From NCBI GenBank assembly GCA_007833815.1, contig CP033464.1:3156001-3220000 (forward strand): a stretch of DNA of 64,000 nt, in the 5' to 3' direction. The notes beneath the pieces are model-generated. The model did no database searches. It was not told the DNA's origin and was given only the letters and a program-made list of their open reading frames with translations. Source of the stretch: Brevibacillus laterosporus (GTDB lineage: Bacteria; Bacillota; Bacilli; Brevibacillales; Brevibacillaceae). A program made the translations under genes and the position numbers. Below are positions 52,706-61,293 of the stretch, one piece after another; the stretch's first letter is position 1, and every line of letters begins with the position of its first letter.

Positions 52706-52749
52706 ACCGCCTCACATCGAGTTACTCTCTCGTGTCGGGCGGTTTTAAT
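52706..52749 (+). terminator. Intrinsic terminator after the toxin gene
   Basis: ACCGCC and GGCGGT outer stem with an inner CACATCGAG / CTCGTGT pairing, followed by TTTT. Confidence 0.75.
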
Positions 52750-52779
52750 TTGGAGAATTATCACGTTACCGATTAGAAT

Positions 52780-52812
52780 AGAAGAGACCCGAGGTTTCCC
52801 GGGTCTTTTTCT
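52780..52812 (+). terminator. Second intrinsic terminator
   Basis: AAGAGACCCG and CGGGTCTTTTT pair with a short loop; with the previous one it would keep prophage transcripts out of the tRNA gene. Confidence 0.8.
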
Positions 52813-53010
52813 TCATTAATATATAGTTTTTGAACCGAATTTCTATCGGAATTATGCTTACGTCAGTCGTAGTCGTGCTAAAAAACGTATTTCAAATCGA
52901 TGATGTGTACGATCTGACCTCGTTAAGATGCCGAATAATTTATCGCGAAATAGAAATTATTGTTCGTTTGAGAGTAATAAAAACATTAGCGATGGGTGCG
53001 CTATCAGGTA

Positions 53011-53039
53011 TTGCGGGGTGCGGGGCTGTATGATATACT
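53011..53039 (+). promoter_or_regulatory. Phage-borne promoter driving tRNA-Pro
   Basis: TTGCGG and TATACT are 17 bp apart, 36 bp before the right boundary repeat and 90 bp before tRNA-Pro. The GGGGTGCG spacer matches the host promoter at 29167. Confidence 0.65.
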
Positions 53040-53075
53040 TCGATTAATCGAACAATTAGACGCGACTATTAGCAA

Positions 53076-53103
53076 CAGAAAAACCCCGTCAAATCAACGT
53101 TTT
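53076..53103 (+). repeat. Right prophage boundary (attR candidate)
   Basis: Identical over 28 bp to 29243-29270. It ends 25 bp before tRNA-Pro. Confidence 0.8.
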
Positions 53104-53128
53104 ACGATGTATGACCCGTTAAAAGAAT

Positions 53129-53205
53129 CGGGATGTGGCGCAGCCAGGTAGCGCGCACCCTTGGGGTGGGTGAGGTCCAGGGTTCGAATCCCTGCATTCC
53201 GACCA
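53129..53205 (+). tRNA. tRNA-Pro(GGG)
   Basis: A 77-nt cloverleaf with acceptor CGGGATG/CATTCCG (one G-T), D arm GCGC..GCGC, anticodon stem CACCC/GGGTG with loop TTGGGGT (anticodon GGG), T loop GGTTCGAATCC, and encoded CCA. Confidence 0.93.
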
Positions 53206-53213
53206 TTTTGAAA

Positions 53214-53255
53214 AGTAACACTTCTTAGCAGACGTACGCTAGGAGGTGTTTTTTA
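53214..53255. terminator. Terminator after tRNA-Pro
   Basis: AACACTTCTTAGC and GCTAGGAGGTGTT pair, followed by TTTTT; it also ends the convergent minus-strand gene. Confidence 0.82.
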
Positions 53256-53783
53256 TATCATCCCAACTAATTCAGACTCTTCTAGAAGAAAATTAGTATC
53301 CTCTTCATCTGTATCATGGAATTCAATATATGAATCGAAGTTATCTGTTTTATCAAGTAACAGTATGTATTGTTCTAGCTTTTGGAGAGTTCTTTTGATT
53401 GCTTTTGTAAATGTAAACAACTCAATCCAATATCTCTCTGTATCTTCATAATCAATTTCTTCTACAACCAGATTATAATAGGTTTTCAATAAATCCTTGA
53501 TGTTTGAAGATAGCTCATCAGCATGGTATACAAATGAAAAATCCCCTGAGCTGTGACGTAAACTTTCTTCTGTATAGCTGTCATTTGGATACATATTTTG
53601 ATATCTTAAAACAGTTTCTTTTAGTTTCGATTCATTATTCAAATAAAGTGTTATAGCTCCATGATATGGGTCTACATGAAATAACAATGCATAAACGTTC
53701 TTATTATCTTCTGATTGAGAAAACTCTTTAATAACTTTGGAATATTGTAGTACGAGATTCTCCACGAGAGACTTGTAATTCAT
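53253..53783 (-). CDS. Hypothetical protein, immunity-protein-like
   Basis: The 176-residue acidic protein (many Asp, Glu, Tyr; start MNYKSLVENLVLQYSK) resembles the DUF4303/immunity type of small cytosolic proteins found near polymorphic toxins. No toxin is adjacent. The family call is tentative. AGGAGTCC precedes the ATG. Confidence 0.5.
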   Translation of the reverse strand: MNYKSLVENLVLQYSKVIKEFSQSEDNKNVYALLFHVDPYHGAITLYLNNESKLKETVLRYQNMYPNDSYTEESLRHSSGDFSFVYHADELSSNIKDLLKTYYNLVVEEIDYEDTERYWIELFTFTKAIKRTLQKLEQYILLLDKTDNFDSYIEFHDTDEEDTNFLLEESELVGMI

Positions 53784-54069
53784 AATAGGACTCCTTCATT
53801 GAGTTATATTTTTCCTAGTTAATTTTATAGTCTCTAGAATAAAATAGCAATCAATCCGTTTCCTTTAATAATCATTAGCCTGTCCGTTAGTTAAACAAAA
53901 GAAATTAAACAATATAGTGTAGTGCTTTAGAAATTTAACTGTGATCTTTTAACATAGAAAAATCATTACATTCCAACAAGGATAAGGAATATCTGACTAC
54001 GTCATATCCATGATGTTTTTTGGTAGAGTACCACGTACGACGACTGATTTTACTTGCTACAATGACGGT
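53784..54069. other. AT-rich intergenic region
   Basis: No gene or clear structure seen. Confidence 0.4.
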
Positions 54070-54327
54070 TTATTTGCCTCGTAGAAACATCTGATAAACC
54101 CCATACGTCACAAGCGAAGCAACTAAGGATAGACCAGTGTACACGACAACCCAAATAAAAAACGAATCATTAAAACAGGTGTAGGTTAAGATCGTAAATA
54201 ATACAAAAGTCCCTGCTGGCATTAGATAAAACCGTTTCCAAACTAACGTACCAATAATTGATAAAATTCCAACTGCCACTGGAAAATAAATAAGGACTAG
54301 TAAAAACTCATTCACGCTTCCCACCAC
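54070..54327 (-). CDS. Small membrane protein (DUF2651-like)
   Basis: This 85-residue protein has three hydrophobic helices (LVLIYFPVAVGILSIIG, AGTFVLFTILTYTCF, IWVVVYTGLSLVASLVTYGV). Its pattern recalls the DUF2651 family of Bacillus small membrane proteins. AGGAGG upstream of GTG starts. Function unknown. Confidence 0.55.
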   Translation of the reverse strand: MVGSVNEFLLVLIYFPVAVGILSIIGTLVWKRFYLMPAGTFVLFTILTYTCFNDSFFIWVVVYTGLSLVASLVTYGVYQMFLRGK

Positions 54328-54513
54328 TTCCTCCTAAATCTTTTTGAAAAGAATTCGCTACTTAATCATACGGTATGCATATCCAATATGTTTCACTATT
54401 TTCAATTTTTTAAAATGAATTCTAGTAAAGATATTTTTCTTCAATACAGTCCTTTTTCCCCTTGGCTGTATGGAAAGCTTTCCCTTATAATAGAACATAA
54501 AAGACAGAGGAGA

Positions 54514-55275
54514 ATGGATGATCTAATCGTGAAAATAGATAGTAATCAGTTTGCCAGAACCTTAGCATCTAATGGACAATGGTCATCAGGGGACGTTACT
54601 AATGTAGAACAATTGCAAGACTTTTTGCAAAATCAAACGAACGCTGATGAACAAGAGGCCTTATTTTCTGATGTATTCGACAATGAGCTACAAAAATATC
54701 AAAAAGTTATCTCTAGAGAGCAAGTACTGGCTGAGCTAGATGGTACGAAGCAGCAAAACGGGATGAATAACTGGAATTCTTCCATGGTCTATTCTTCCTC
54801 CTCATATAGCGATATGCAAGGAGACCCGTCCTCTAGTAGGAGCGAATCTATGTCGTGGAACCGTCAGCAGATCGTGGATAAAATCGAGCAAGTGAGCAGA
54901 CGTTTTGGAGTGAACTCTGACTTGGTTAGAGAAGTGGTACGTGCCGAGTCTAATTTTAATCCAGATGCTACTTCCCATGCTGGAGCAAAAGGACTCATGC
55001 AATTAATGGATGACACTGCTCGAAGTGTAGGGGTACGCAATTCTTATGATCCTGATCAAAATTTGACGGGTGGTACTCAATATCTGGGTAAATTACTGGA
55101 TCGATATGATGGTAATGTAAAGGTTGCATTAGCGGCTTATAATGCTGGATCTGGTCGAGTCAGAAGGGCTGGAATTGAAACAGATGAAGATTTTGATCGT
55201 CTAGCAGCTAAGCTTCCACAAGAGACACAGCGCTATGTCGCCAAAATTACGACAAAATTGCAAGCGGAAGAATAG
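54514..55275 (+). CDS. Lytic transglycosylase (SLT domain)
   Basis: The 253-residue protein has a Ser-rich N-terminal region and a C-terminal SLT domain: VVRAESNFNPDATSHAGAKG with the catalytic glutamate, GLMQLMDDTA, GGTQYLGKLLDRY and AAYNAGSGRV. No signal peptide is evident, as in several Bacillales relatives. The ATG at 54514 follows GAGGAGA. It is 44 bp upstream of mtrB and may be co-transcribed. Confidence 0.88.
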   Translation: MDDLIVKIDSNQFARTLASNGQWSSGDVTNVEQLQDFLQNQTNADEQEALFSDVFDNELQKYQKVISREQVLAELDGTKQQNGMNNWNSSMVYSSSSYSDMQGDPSSSRSESMSWNRQQIVDKIEQVSRRFGVNSDLVREVVRAESNFNPDATSHAGAKGLMQLMDDTARSVGVRNSYDPDQNLTGGTQYLGKLLDRYDGNVKVALAAYNAGSGRVRRAGIETDEDFDRLAAKLPQETQRYVAKITTKLQAEE

Positions 55276-55319
55276 GTAGGGTATAGTAAAGAGAGAATTT
55301 CTCATGGGGGGACAAATAG

Positions 55320-55553
55320 ATGGAACAACAACGTAGCAGTAGCAACCAAGACTTTTTTGTCATTAAAGCAAAAGAAAACGGGGTACATGTTATTGGATTA
55401 ACTCGTGGTACAGATACACGTTTCCACCATACAGAAAAACTAGATAAGGGCGAAGTATTGCTAGCCCAATTTACGGAGCATACATCAGCTATTAAGGTAC
55501 GTGGCAAGGCGGTTATCCAAACCAGACATGGAGTTATAGATACAGAGGAATAA
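55320..55553 (+). CDS. mtrB: trp RNA-binding attenuation protein (TRAP)
   Basis: This 77-residue protein closely follows B. subtilis [48 protein letters not shown] is an 11-subunit ring that, with tryptophan bound, binds G/UAG repeats in trp leaders. RNA-contact residues (the Lys in EKL, Lys and Arg in IKVRG) are kept. In Bacillus it follows folE; here the prophage and other insertions lie between. Confidence 0.94.
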   Translation: MEQQRSSSNQDFFVIKAKENGVHVIGLTRGTDTRFHHTEKLDKGEVLLAQFTEHTSAIKVRGKAVIQTRHGVIDTEE

Positions 55554-55630
55554 TGGTAGAAAATGTAGAGTGAAAAGCGGCCACGTGTCGCTTTTTTTTC
55601 TTTTCGGTATAAAAAGTGAAGAAAATGTTG

Positions 55631-55779
55631 TTGACGTTTGTCTGCAAGGATAGTATGATTATGCTGTAAGGAACAAATGATAAAAGCAAGAACAAATGTA
55701 ACGGTGAACAATGGAATAATTTGCGAAAAGAGCCGCGGGCTAGATTTGTATGGAAAGCATACGATCTGGCCCTTTTTGT
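55631..55779 (+). promoter_or_regulatory. PTS operon leader: promoter, two GAACAAATG repeats, terminator
   Basis: A sigma-A promoter (TTGACG, 17 bp, TATGAT) is followed by GAACAAATG at 55671-55679 and 55690-55698 (19-nt step), then an intrinsic terminator (GGGCTAGATTTGTATG / CATACGATCTGGCCC plus Ts, 55737-55777) 60 bp before the first PTS gene. The aco-type operon leader at 61146 has the same layout. A weak cre-like TGTAACGGTGAACA overlaps the second repeat. Confidence 0.75.
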
Positions 55780-55840
55780 TTAGGTATGTTGGCTTTTTAC
55801 ACAAAAAAGAGAAAGAGTTTGGATAGGAGGGAGAATCCAC

Positions 55841-56314
55841 ATGTCATTTTTGGAGATGTTGCAAACGGATCATCTGTTTATATTTACGGATGAAACTCGA
55901 CAAGACGCAATTCTGGAAACTATGGCGAAATCGTTATGGAGTAACGGCTTTGTACATGAAAGTTATGTAAACGCTGTCAAGGACCGTGAAAAACATTATC
56001 CCACAGGTTTGGAGTTGGCTGATGTGCATGTGGCTATTCCGCATACGGATGCGTGTCACGTTAAACAACAAACAATCGCATTGGGAGTAGTGAAGCAAGG
56101 CACAGAATTTCATTGTATGGCAGATGCAAACAAAACCATTTCGGTCAAGCTTATTCTCATGTTAGCGATTGAAAAAAGTGAGGCTCATTTGGAAATGCTT
56201 GAAGAGATTATGACGTTCATCCAGGATGCTTCACGTTTAGAGGCGCTTAGTCAGGCTAGTACTTCAGCAGAGTTTTTCTCAGTTATTCAGCCAGTTAATA
56301 GTCACAACCACTAA
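55841..56314 (+). CDS. PTS EIIA component, galactitol/fructose type
   Basis: This 157-residue protein is an EIIA of the fructose-mannitol fold with the phospho-histidine motif VAIPHTD (His near residue 68) and MLAIEKSEAH. It phosphorylates the next-encoded EIIB. First gene of a three-gene PTS operon; strong AGGAGGGAG. Confidence 0.88.
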   Translation: MSFLEMLQTDHLFIFTDETRQDAILETMAKSLWSNGFVHESYVNAVKDREKHYPTGLELADVHVAIPHTDACHVKQQTIALGVVKQGTEFHCMADANKTISVKLILMLAIEKSEAHLEMLEEIMTFIQDASRLEALSQASTSAEFFSVIQPVNSHNH

Positions 56315-56329
56315 TTAAAGGAGGTCTTC

Positions 56330-56617
56330 ATGATGGCAAAGAAAAAAGTTATGGTGATTTGTGGTACAGGGGTAGCAACTTCTACGGTGGTCATGCAAAA
56401 ATTAAAAACGTTTTTCCAAGAAAAAGGATTAGAAGCTAATTTGGAGCAATCTAAAGTAAGCGATATTTTAAATAAAGGTGATCAATACGACATCATTATC
56501 TCTACAACGACGGTGCCAGCTAATTTGCAAGAAAAAGTAATTAATGCTGTTCCACTGTTAACAGGGATCGGTAAAGAAAAAGTGTTTGCCGAAATTGAGA
56601 AACGGATGAACGAATAG
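56330..56617 (+). CDS. PTS EIIB component, galactitol type
   Basis: This 95-residue EIIB has the active cysteine in VICGTGVATSTVV. Matches GatB-like EIIB proteins. AAAGGAGG upstream. Confidence 0.9.
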   Translation: MMAKKKVMVICGTGVATSTVVMQKLKTFFQEKGLEANLEQSKVSDILNKGDQYDIIISTTTVPANLQEKVINAVPLLTGIGKEKVFAEIEKRMNE

Positions 56618-56646
56618 CTATTTTACTGAGGTAGGAGGATGAGAGA

Positions 56647-57990
56647 ATGGAGTACTTACAAAAGATTGTTAACTTAGGACCAACTGTCGTATTGCCCATA
56701 ATCATCTTCATTTTTGCGATTCTCTTAAAAACCAAGCCCGGACAGGCATTTCGGGCTGGTTTAACCATCGGGATTGGATTTGTCGGGGTGAATCTGATTA
56801 TTGGATTGCTTAGCAGTTCACTCGGTCCTGCAGCTCAAGATATGGTCAAAAACTTGGGTGTGGAGTTAACCATCATCGATGTAGGATGGCCAGCTAGTTC
56901 TGCCATCGCTTTTGGGACGACGATAGGAGCACTTGCTATCCCGATTGGACTTGGGGTTAACTTGGCAATGCTGGTGTTCGGACTCACCAAAACATTGAAC
57001 GTAGACGTGTGGAACCTGTGGCATATTGCCTTTACTGGATCATTGGTTATGGTCATGACCAACAGTGTAGCTATGGGTCTATTAACAGCGATTGTTCATG
57101 CGATAGTGTTATTGGTACTAGCTGACATGTCGTCGAAACATGTCTCTGAATTTTATGGTTATCAAGGGATTACATTCACCCATGGTACTTCTACAGCCTT
57201 TTATGTCATTGCCATGCCGCTTGAAAAATTATTTAACATGATTCCTGGCTTACGCAGCCTGAAAGCCGATCCTGACACGATTCAAAAACGGTTGGGCGTG
57301 CTGGGTGAATCTACGGTATTAGGTCTTATTCTTGGTATTATTATCGGTCTATTGGCAGGATGGGATGTAAAAGATGTCTTAACCTTAGGGGTAAACACAG
57401 CTGCTGTTATGTTACTGTTGCCGCGCATGGTAGCGGTTCTTATGGAGGGGTTATTACCTGTATCAGAAGCGGCTTCCGAATTCGTACGTAGCAAATTCCC
57501 TGATCGAGAAGTAAACATCGGGATGGACGCTGCGCTTGCTGTAGGACATCCGGCTGCCATCGCGTCATCTTTGATTATGATCCCTATTGTACTAGCATTG
57601 GCGGTACTGTTGCCTGGTAATAAAGTTCTACCTTTCGGAGATTTGGCAACCATCCCGTTTATCGTCTGCTTGATGGTTCCAGTCTTTAAAGGAAACGTGG
57701 TACGGACTGTGCTAGGTTCTACGATTGCTCTTGGACTAGGTTTGTTGCTTGCTACCTATGTATCCCCACTCATTACGACTGCGGCAAATATGGCAGGTTT
57801 CAAATTCCCTGAGGGTGCGGCGGCAATTTCCTCTTTGGTAGATGGTGCGGTTCCTACAACAGCGCTATTCGTTTTTGGTGCTAAATTGGGTTACGTCGGT
57901 ATCATAACCATTGGTCTAGTTGCCTTAGGTACAGCGATTTACATGAGACGACGGGATAAAAAAGAGATGGTAAAGCAACGTCAGATGTGA
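56647..57990 (+). CDS. PTS EIIC transporter, galactitol type (GatC-like)
   Basis: The 447-residue membrane permease has about ten helices and GatC-like segments (TKPGQAFRAGLTIGIGFVGVN, GVNLAMLVFGLTKTLNVDVWN). Substrate is a polyol or sugar, not determinable here. Followed by a strong hairpin. Confidence 0.87.
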   Translation: MEYLQKIVNLGPTVVLPIIIFIFAILLKTKPGQAFRAGLTIGIGFVGVNLIIGLLSSSLGPAAQDMVKNLGVELTIIDVGWPASSAIAFGTTIGALAIPIGLGVNLAMLVFGLTKTLNVDVWNLWHIAFTGSLVMVMTNSVAMGLLTAIVHAIVLLVLADMSSKHVSEFYGYQGITFTHGTSTAFYVIAMPLEKLFNMIPGLRSLKADPDTIQKRLGVLGESTVLGLILGIIIGLLAGWDVKDVLTLGVNTAAVMLLLPRMVAVLMEGLLPVSEAASEFVRSKFPDREVNIGMDAALAVGHPAAIASSLIMIPIVLALAVLLPGNKVLPFGDLATIPFIVCLMVPVFKGNVVRTVLGSTIALGLGLLLATYVSPLITTAANMAGFKFPEGAAAISSLVDGAVPTTALFVFGAKLGYVGIITIGLVALGTAIYMRRRDKKEMVKQRQM

Positions 57991-58036
57991 TAGAAAAAAC
58001 ATAGATAAAGATCAATTGTTCCTTTAACGATTACAA

Positions 58037-58078
58037 GTAGGCATAGCCAGGAGAGTATGTATCTCCTGGTTCGCCTAC
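58037..58078 (+). terminator. Hairpin after the PTS operon
   Basis: GTAGGC..GCCAGGAGA / TCTCCTGG..GCCTAC forms a long stem; the T run is weak, so termination efficiency is uncertain. Confidence 0.65.
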
Positions 58079-58223
58079 GTTTGTATCGCACTTTTGTGCT
58101 TATAAAGAACATTTTCTACCACTGGTATATAATGAGGAAACATGTAAAGCATCTTGAGAAAGTGAAAGAAATTGTGAGTGAGTTGTCAGGGATTCTGCGA
58201 AAAGGGGAAGGAATGGTGGCGAG

Positions 58224-60959
58224 ATGAAGACACAGCTAATGCGGATTGTGAAGGATGAAGATCCCAAAAATCCGCTGACCGACGAAGAGATTGCCGCAAA
58301 GCTAGAAATTAGGAGAGATAAATGTACGTTATTGCGACAACAGCTTCATATCCCTGATTCCCGCAAACGAAGGTTACCATTACTGACAGCAGAAATGACT
58401 CGAATACTAAAGGTTCATTCGCAGTTATCGGATCGCAAATTAACAGGAGAATTACGCAAAATAGGATTTGAGATATCAAAGTTTACCGTGATGAACTTAC
58501 GGAAAGAACAGCAAGAAAATTGGCAAGAGTTGTCCTTACCCTCAGAAGTAATTATTTCTGAAAATAAAGCACGACCTGCCCCACGAAGACTACGACAGTT
58601 CGTTGATTTGGTGGAAAGCGATGGTTTTTTACAACCATTTGTTCAACAGGTGAAAGCAGTTATTTTATATCCGTATCAAAAACTACCAATATTATTACAA
58701 GGAGAAAAGGGAACGGGAAAGCGGACCGTAGCTGAAGCAGCCTTTTCCTTTGCTAAACAAGAGAAGCAACTTGAACAAGATGCTATTTTTACAGAAATAG
58801 ATATACGAGAAATAACAGAAGGATCGCTATTCGAGCAACGAATTCACGATACACTCTGTAGCTATAAAGGAGTAGGCGGGGCTCTATATATAAGAGAAAT
58901 CCATCTCTTATCTCTGAGATCTATCGAAGATATGCTCCAGCGAATAAAAGAATTAGACTCACCTGTATTTGTTTTTGCTTCAAGCACGAATACCGCAGGC
59001 TGGGATACCCCTGAACTAATGCACCGCTTGTTCCCAATTCAGGTCCACTTACCATCTTTAGCCTCATGGCCGAGACAGTCGCAGTTACGTTTGCTTGAAG
59101 ACATGATTCAACAGCAAGCGAAACAAGCAGGCTGTTCGATTCGTGTGGATGAATGTATGGAAAGCAAAAAATCCATGAGTGAGTTTACGACCAACATAAC
59201 GCAATTACAAGATGAGATCCGAGCTTTCGTTTGTAATGAATTAGTAAATTGGTTAGTCGAAAACATATCTACTGTTCAGACCGGTGAAAAAACCGAACAC
59301 AGTCCTCCGGCATCTGTAGCGCCTGAATCAATCTATCATTGGGTGTATGTTCGCTTTGAACAAATGAATCGGCAAGGGGTGCAACCAGAATTAATTAGGC
59401 TTCGATTGCAACAGGAATGTCGAGAACGATTGCGAGATGATAGCAGCAAGCGAAAATCAGATGTAGAACGTGCCCGTAGCCTAAGTATTTTTGTCGGGGA
59501 AAAGGTCATGCAAATGGTAGAGCAAATGCTATGGATTGCGGAAAAGCATATCGTGCTCGATCATGAAAAACTGTTAATGGCCTTGGCTTTACATGTTAAA
59601 GGCATGTTAGAACGCTATCAGGTGACAGAACCAAACCAGATTTATCATGAGGATCGAAAAGGTGAGATAACTTCTGCCTTCATGTCGATGGAGTGGATTG
59701 TTGCTCAAGAGATGGTTGAAGTAATAAACCGCACATGGGGAATTAGTATCACTAAGGCGGAAACGGAGATGCTGGCCCGATATGTGAAGCATTGCACCCT
59801 CGTCCAACAAACAACGCCGACAGTAGGTATGGTTTTGGTTTCATACGGTAGCATTGCTGAGAGTATGACTGAACAGTTGCACTCATTATTTGGGCAACAT
59901 CATATTCAATCGGTAAACCTCTCTGTTGATGATTCGGAGGAACGTTTTTTGTCCAAAGTAAGCACTGCTATTAAACGAGCAGATCATGGCATGGGGGTTG
60001 TCGTTTTGGCAGATGCTGGTCGGATGGTAGGTAGTGAAGAGATTTGGCGTGAACATGTTGAGGTGGAAACGTTGATTTTTGCACCGCTTAGCTTGCCATT
60101 TGCCATGGAAGTTATGCGGCGATGCTTATATGCACCAAAGTCTTTGTCCCATGTAGCACATGAGATTGTACAATGGCGTATGCCTGTTTCCCCTTTTTTA
60201 GATGAGTGGAAAATAGCTAAGCCAAAAGCGCTTATGCTGGTCTGTTTAACGGGAGAAGGGGCTGCCCGGCAACTAGGGCAAATTGTGAGCGAGCATGTGG
60301 GAGATCGCGGTGGAGATTTACATTATTTGTTTTCAAATACTCATACAGTACGCTCCTCCTATACCAAGTGGAAAGAGGAGTATCACATCTTAGCCGTAGT
60401 AGGCACGATTGATCCGTTGGTAGAGGGGCTACCATTTATCTCCTTGCAACATTTGATTGAAGGAAGTGGATTTTCGTTTTTAGATCGCTTATTGATGGTG
60501 GGCGATTTGACAGGAGGACAACCAGATATTGAACAGCGCCCGCCGTTACACATGCAGGATCTATTTGTGACAGACCTTATCTTCCCTGATTGCAACATTA
60601 CCAGTAAAACGGAAGCCATTCAGTTTCTTGCTCACAAGCTAGTAGAACAAGGTTATGTAAAACCTGAGTTTGTACAAAAGGTGTGGGAACGAGAAAAGCT
60701 GGGGTCAACGTCTCTAGCAGGTGGTATCGCTATCCCACATGCAGAGCCTGCTCAGACTATTAAGCCTGCCGTTGCTATCTTGCAATTGGTGCATCCTCTG
60801 GAGTGGGGACCGGGTATTCAGGTAGACTGGGTGATCATGTTAGCAGTTAATGATACATGTCAATATGCTGTGGAAGAATTAATGGAAGCATTGGAAGAAC
60901 CAGCGAATATCCAGCAGATTACAGCCAGAGGTGGGGAGGAAGAGAAATGGAATCAATGA
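58224..60959 (+). CDS. LevR-like transcriptional regulator with PRD and PTS EII domains
   Basis: The 911-residue protein has an N-terminal DNA-binding region (about 1-90), an AAA+ domain (Walker A GEKGTGKRT near residue 158), a PRD (near 490-550), an EIIA-Man-like domain (VGMVLVSYGSIAE), an EIIB-like section (VCLTGEGAARQLG), and a C-terminal EIIA-Fru/Mtl domain with the histidine in GIAIPHAEP. The AAA+ part lacks the GAFTGA loop needed for sigma-54 contact, and the Walker B reads YIREIHLL. It lies between the PTS and aco-type operons and is the likely controller of both. Confidence 0.8.
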   Translation: MKTQLMRIVKDEDPKNPLTDEEIAAKLEIRRDKCTLLRQQLHIPDSRKRRLPLLTAEMTRILKVHSQLSDRKLTGELRKIGFEISKFTVMNLRKEQQENWQELSLPSEVIISENKARPAPRRLRQFVDLVESDGFLQPFVQQVKAVILYPYQKLPILLQGEKGTGKRTVAEAAFSFAKQEKQLEQDAIFTEIDIREITEGSLFEQRIHDTLCSYKGVGGALYIREIHLLSLRSIEDMLQRIKELDSPVFVFASSTNTAGWDTPELMHRLFPIQVHLPSLASWPRQSQLRLLEDMIQQQAKQAGCSIRVDECMESKKSMSEFTTNITQLQDEIRAFVCNELVNWLVENISTVQTGEKTEHSPPASVAPESIYHWVYVRFEQMNRQGVQPELIRLRLQQECRERLRDDSSKRKSDVERARSLSIFVGEKVMQMVEQMLWIAEKHIVLDHEKLLMALALHVKGMLERYQVTEPNQIYHEDRKGEITSAFMSMEWIVAQEMVEVINRTWGISITKAETEMLARYVKHCTLVQQTTPTVGMVLVSYGSIAESMTEQLHSLFGQHHIQSVNLSVDDSEERFLSKVSTAIKRADHGMGVVVLADAGRMVGSEEIWREHVEVETLIFAPLSLPFAMEVMRRCLYAPKSLSHVAHEIVQWRMPVSPFLDEWKIAKPKALMLVCLTGEGAARQLGQIVSEHVGDRGGDLHYLFSNTHTVRSSYTKWKEEYHILAVVGTIDPLVEGLPFISLQHLIEGSGFSFLDRLLMVGDLTGGQPDIEQRPPLHMQDLFVTDLIFPDCNITSKTEAIQFLAHKLVEQGYVKPEFVQKVWEREKLGSTSLAGGIAIPHAEPAQTIKPAVAILQLVHPLEWGPGIQVDWVIMLAVNDTCQYAVEELMEALEEPANIQQITARGGEEEKWNQ

Positions 60960-61117
60960 AAAAAGTAACTCCTGGCACAAAAATATATAAATTGTTTGAA
61001 CACAATAAATTTGTATGTGAGGGCACGGAAGAAGTTTTCCTCATTTCCATTGAAAAACTAACCAAAGAGGAATTCAAAAAACGGCTGGAAGAAAACCCAC
61101 ATTTGTTAGAAGGATAA
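60947..61117 (+). CDS. Small protein coupled to the regulator
   Basis: This 56-residue protein starts inside the regulator's stop (13-nt overlap) after GGAGGAAGAG. It is lysine/glutamate-rich (EGTEEVFLISIEKLTKEEFK). No family recognised; co-translation suggests a role in the same circuit. Confidence 0.6.
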   Translation: MESMKKVTPGTKIYKLFEHNKFVCEGTEEVFLISIEKLTKEEFKKRLEENPHLLEG

Positions 61118-61145
61118 AAAAGATAGGAAAGCATAGAAGTTAAGG

Positions 61146-61263
61146 TTGACGGATACAAAAAAAGAGGTAAAATAAAGGTGTAGAACAAATGTAAATATAC
61201 AGAACAAATGTAAAAGGGCCTCGGGCCGAATGCTTCCCAGCGTGGAGGTATTCGGCCTTTTGT
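61146..61263 (+). promoter_or_regulatory. Aco-type operon leader: promoter, two GAACAAATG repeats, terminator
   Basis: TTGACG and TAAAAT 16 bp apart are followed by GAACAAATG at 61183-61191 and 61202-61210 (again a 19-nt step) and then an intrinsic terminator (GGCCGAATGC / GTATTCGGCC plus Ts, 61223-61262) 30 bp before the first gene. Shared with the PTS operon leader. Confidence 0.75.
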
Positions 61264-61293
61264 CTTTTTCTAATGAGCAAAGGAGGGTACAAC

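Noticed and set aside
52830-53033. 67-codon plus-strand ORF before attR
   Set aside because: No ribosome site, and it runs through the phage promoter for tRNA-Pro.
53129-53205. Anticodon TGG for the tRNA
   Set aside because: With a 5-bp anticodon stem CACCC/GGGTG the 7-nt loop is TTGGGGT, so positions 34-36 are GGG.
55698-55711. CcpA cre site in the PTS leader
   Set aside because: Two mismatches at conserved positions; mentioned only as weak.
55700-55730. Sigma-54 promoter TGGAATAATTTGC upstream of the PTS operon
   Set aside because: GG and GC are 8 nt apart instead of 10, and the sequence lies downstream of a good sigma-A promoter.
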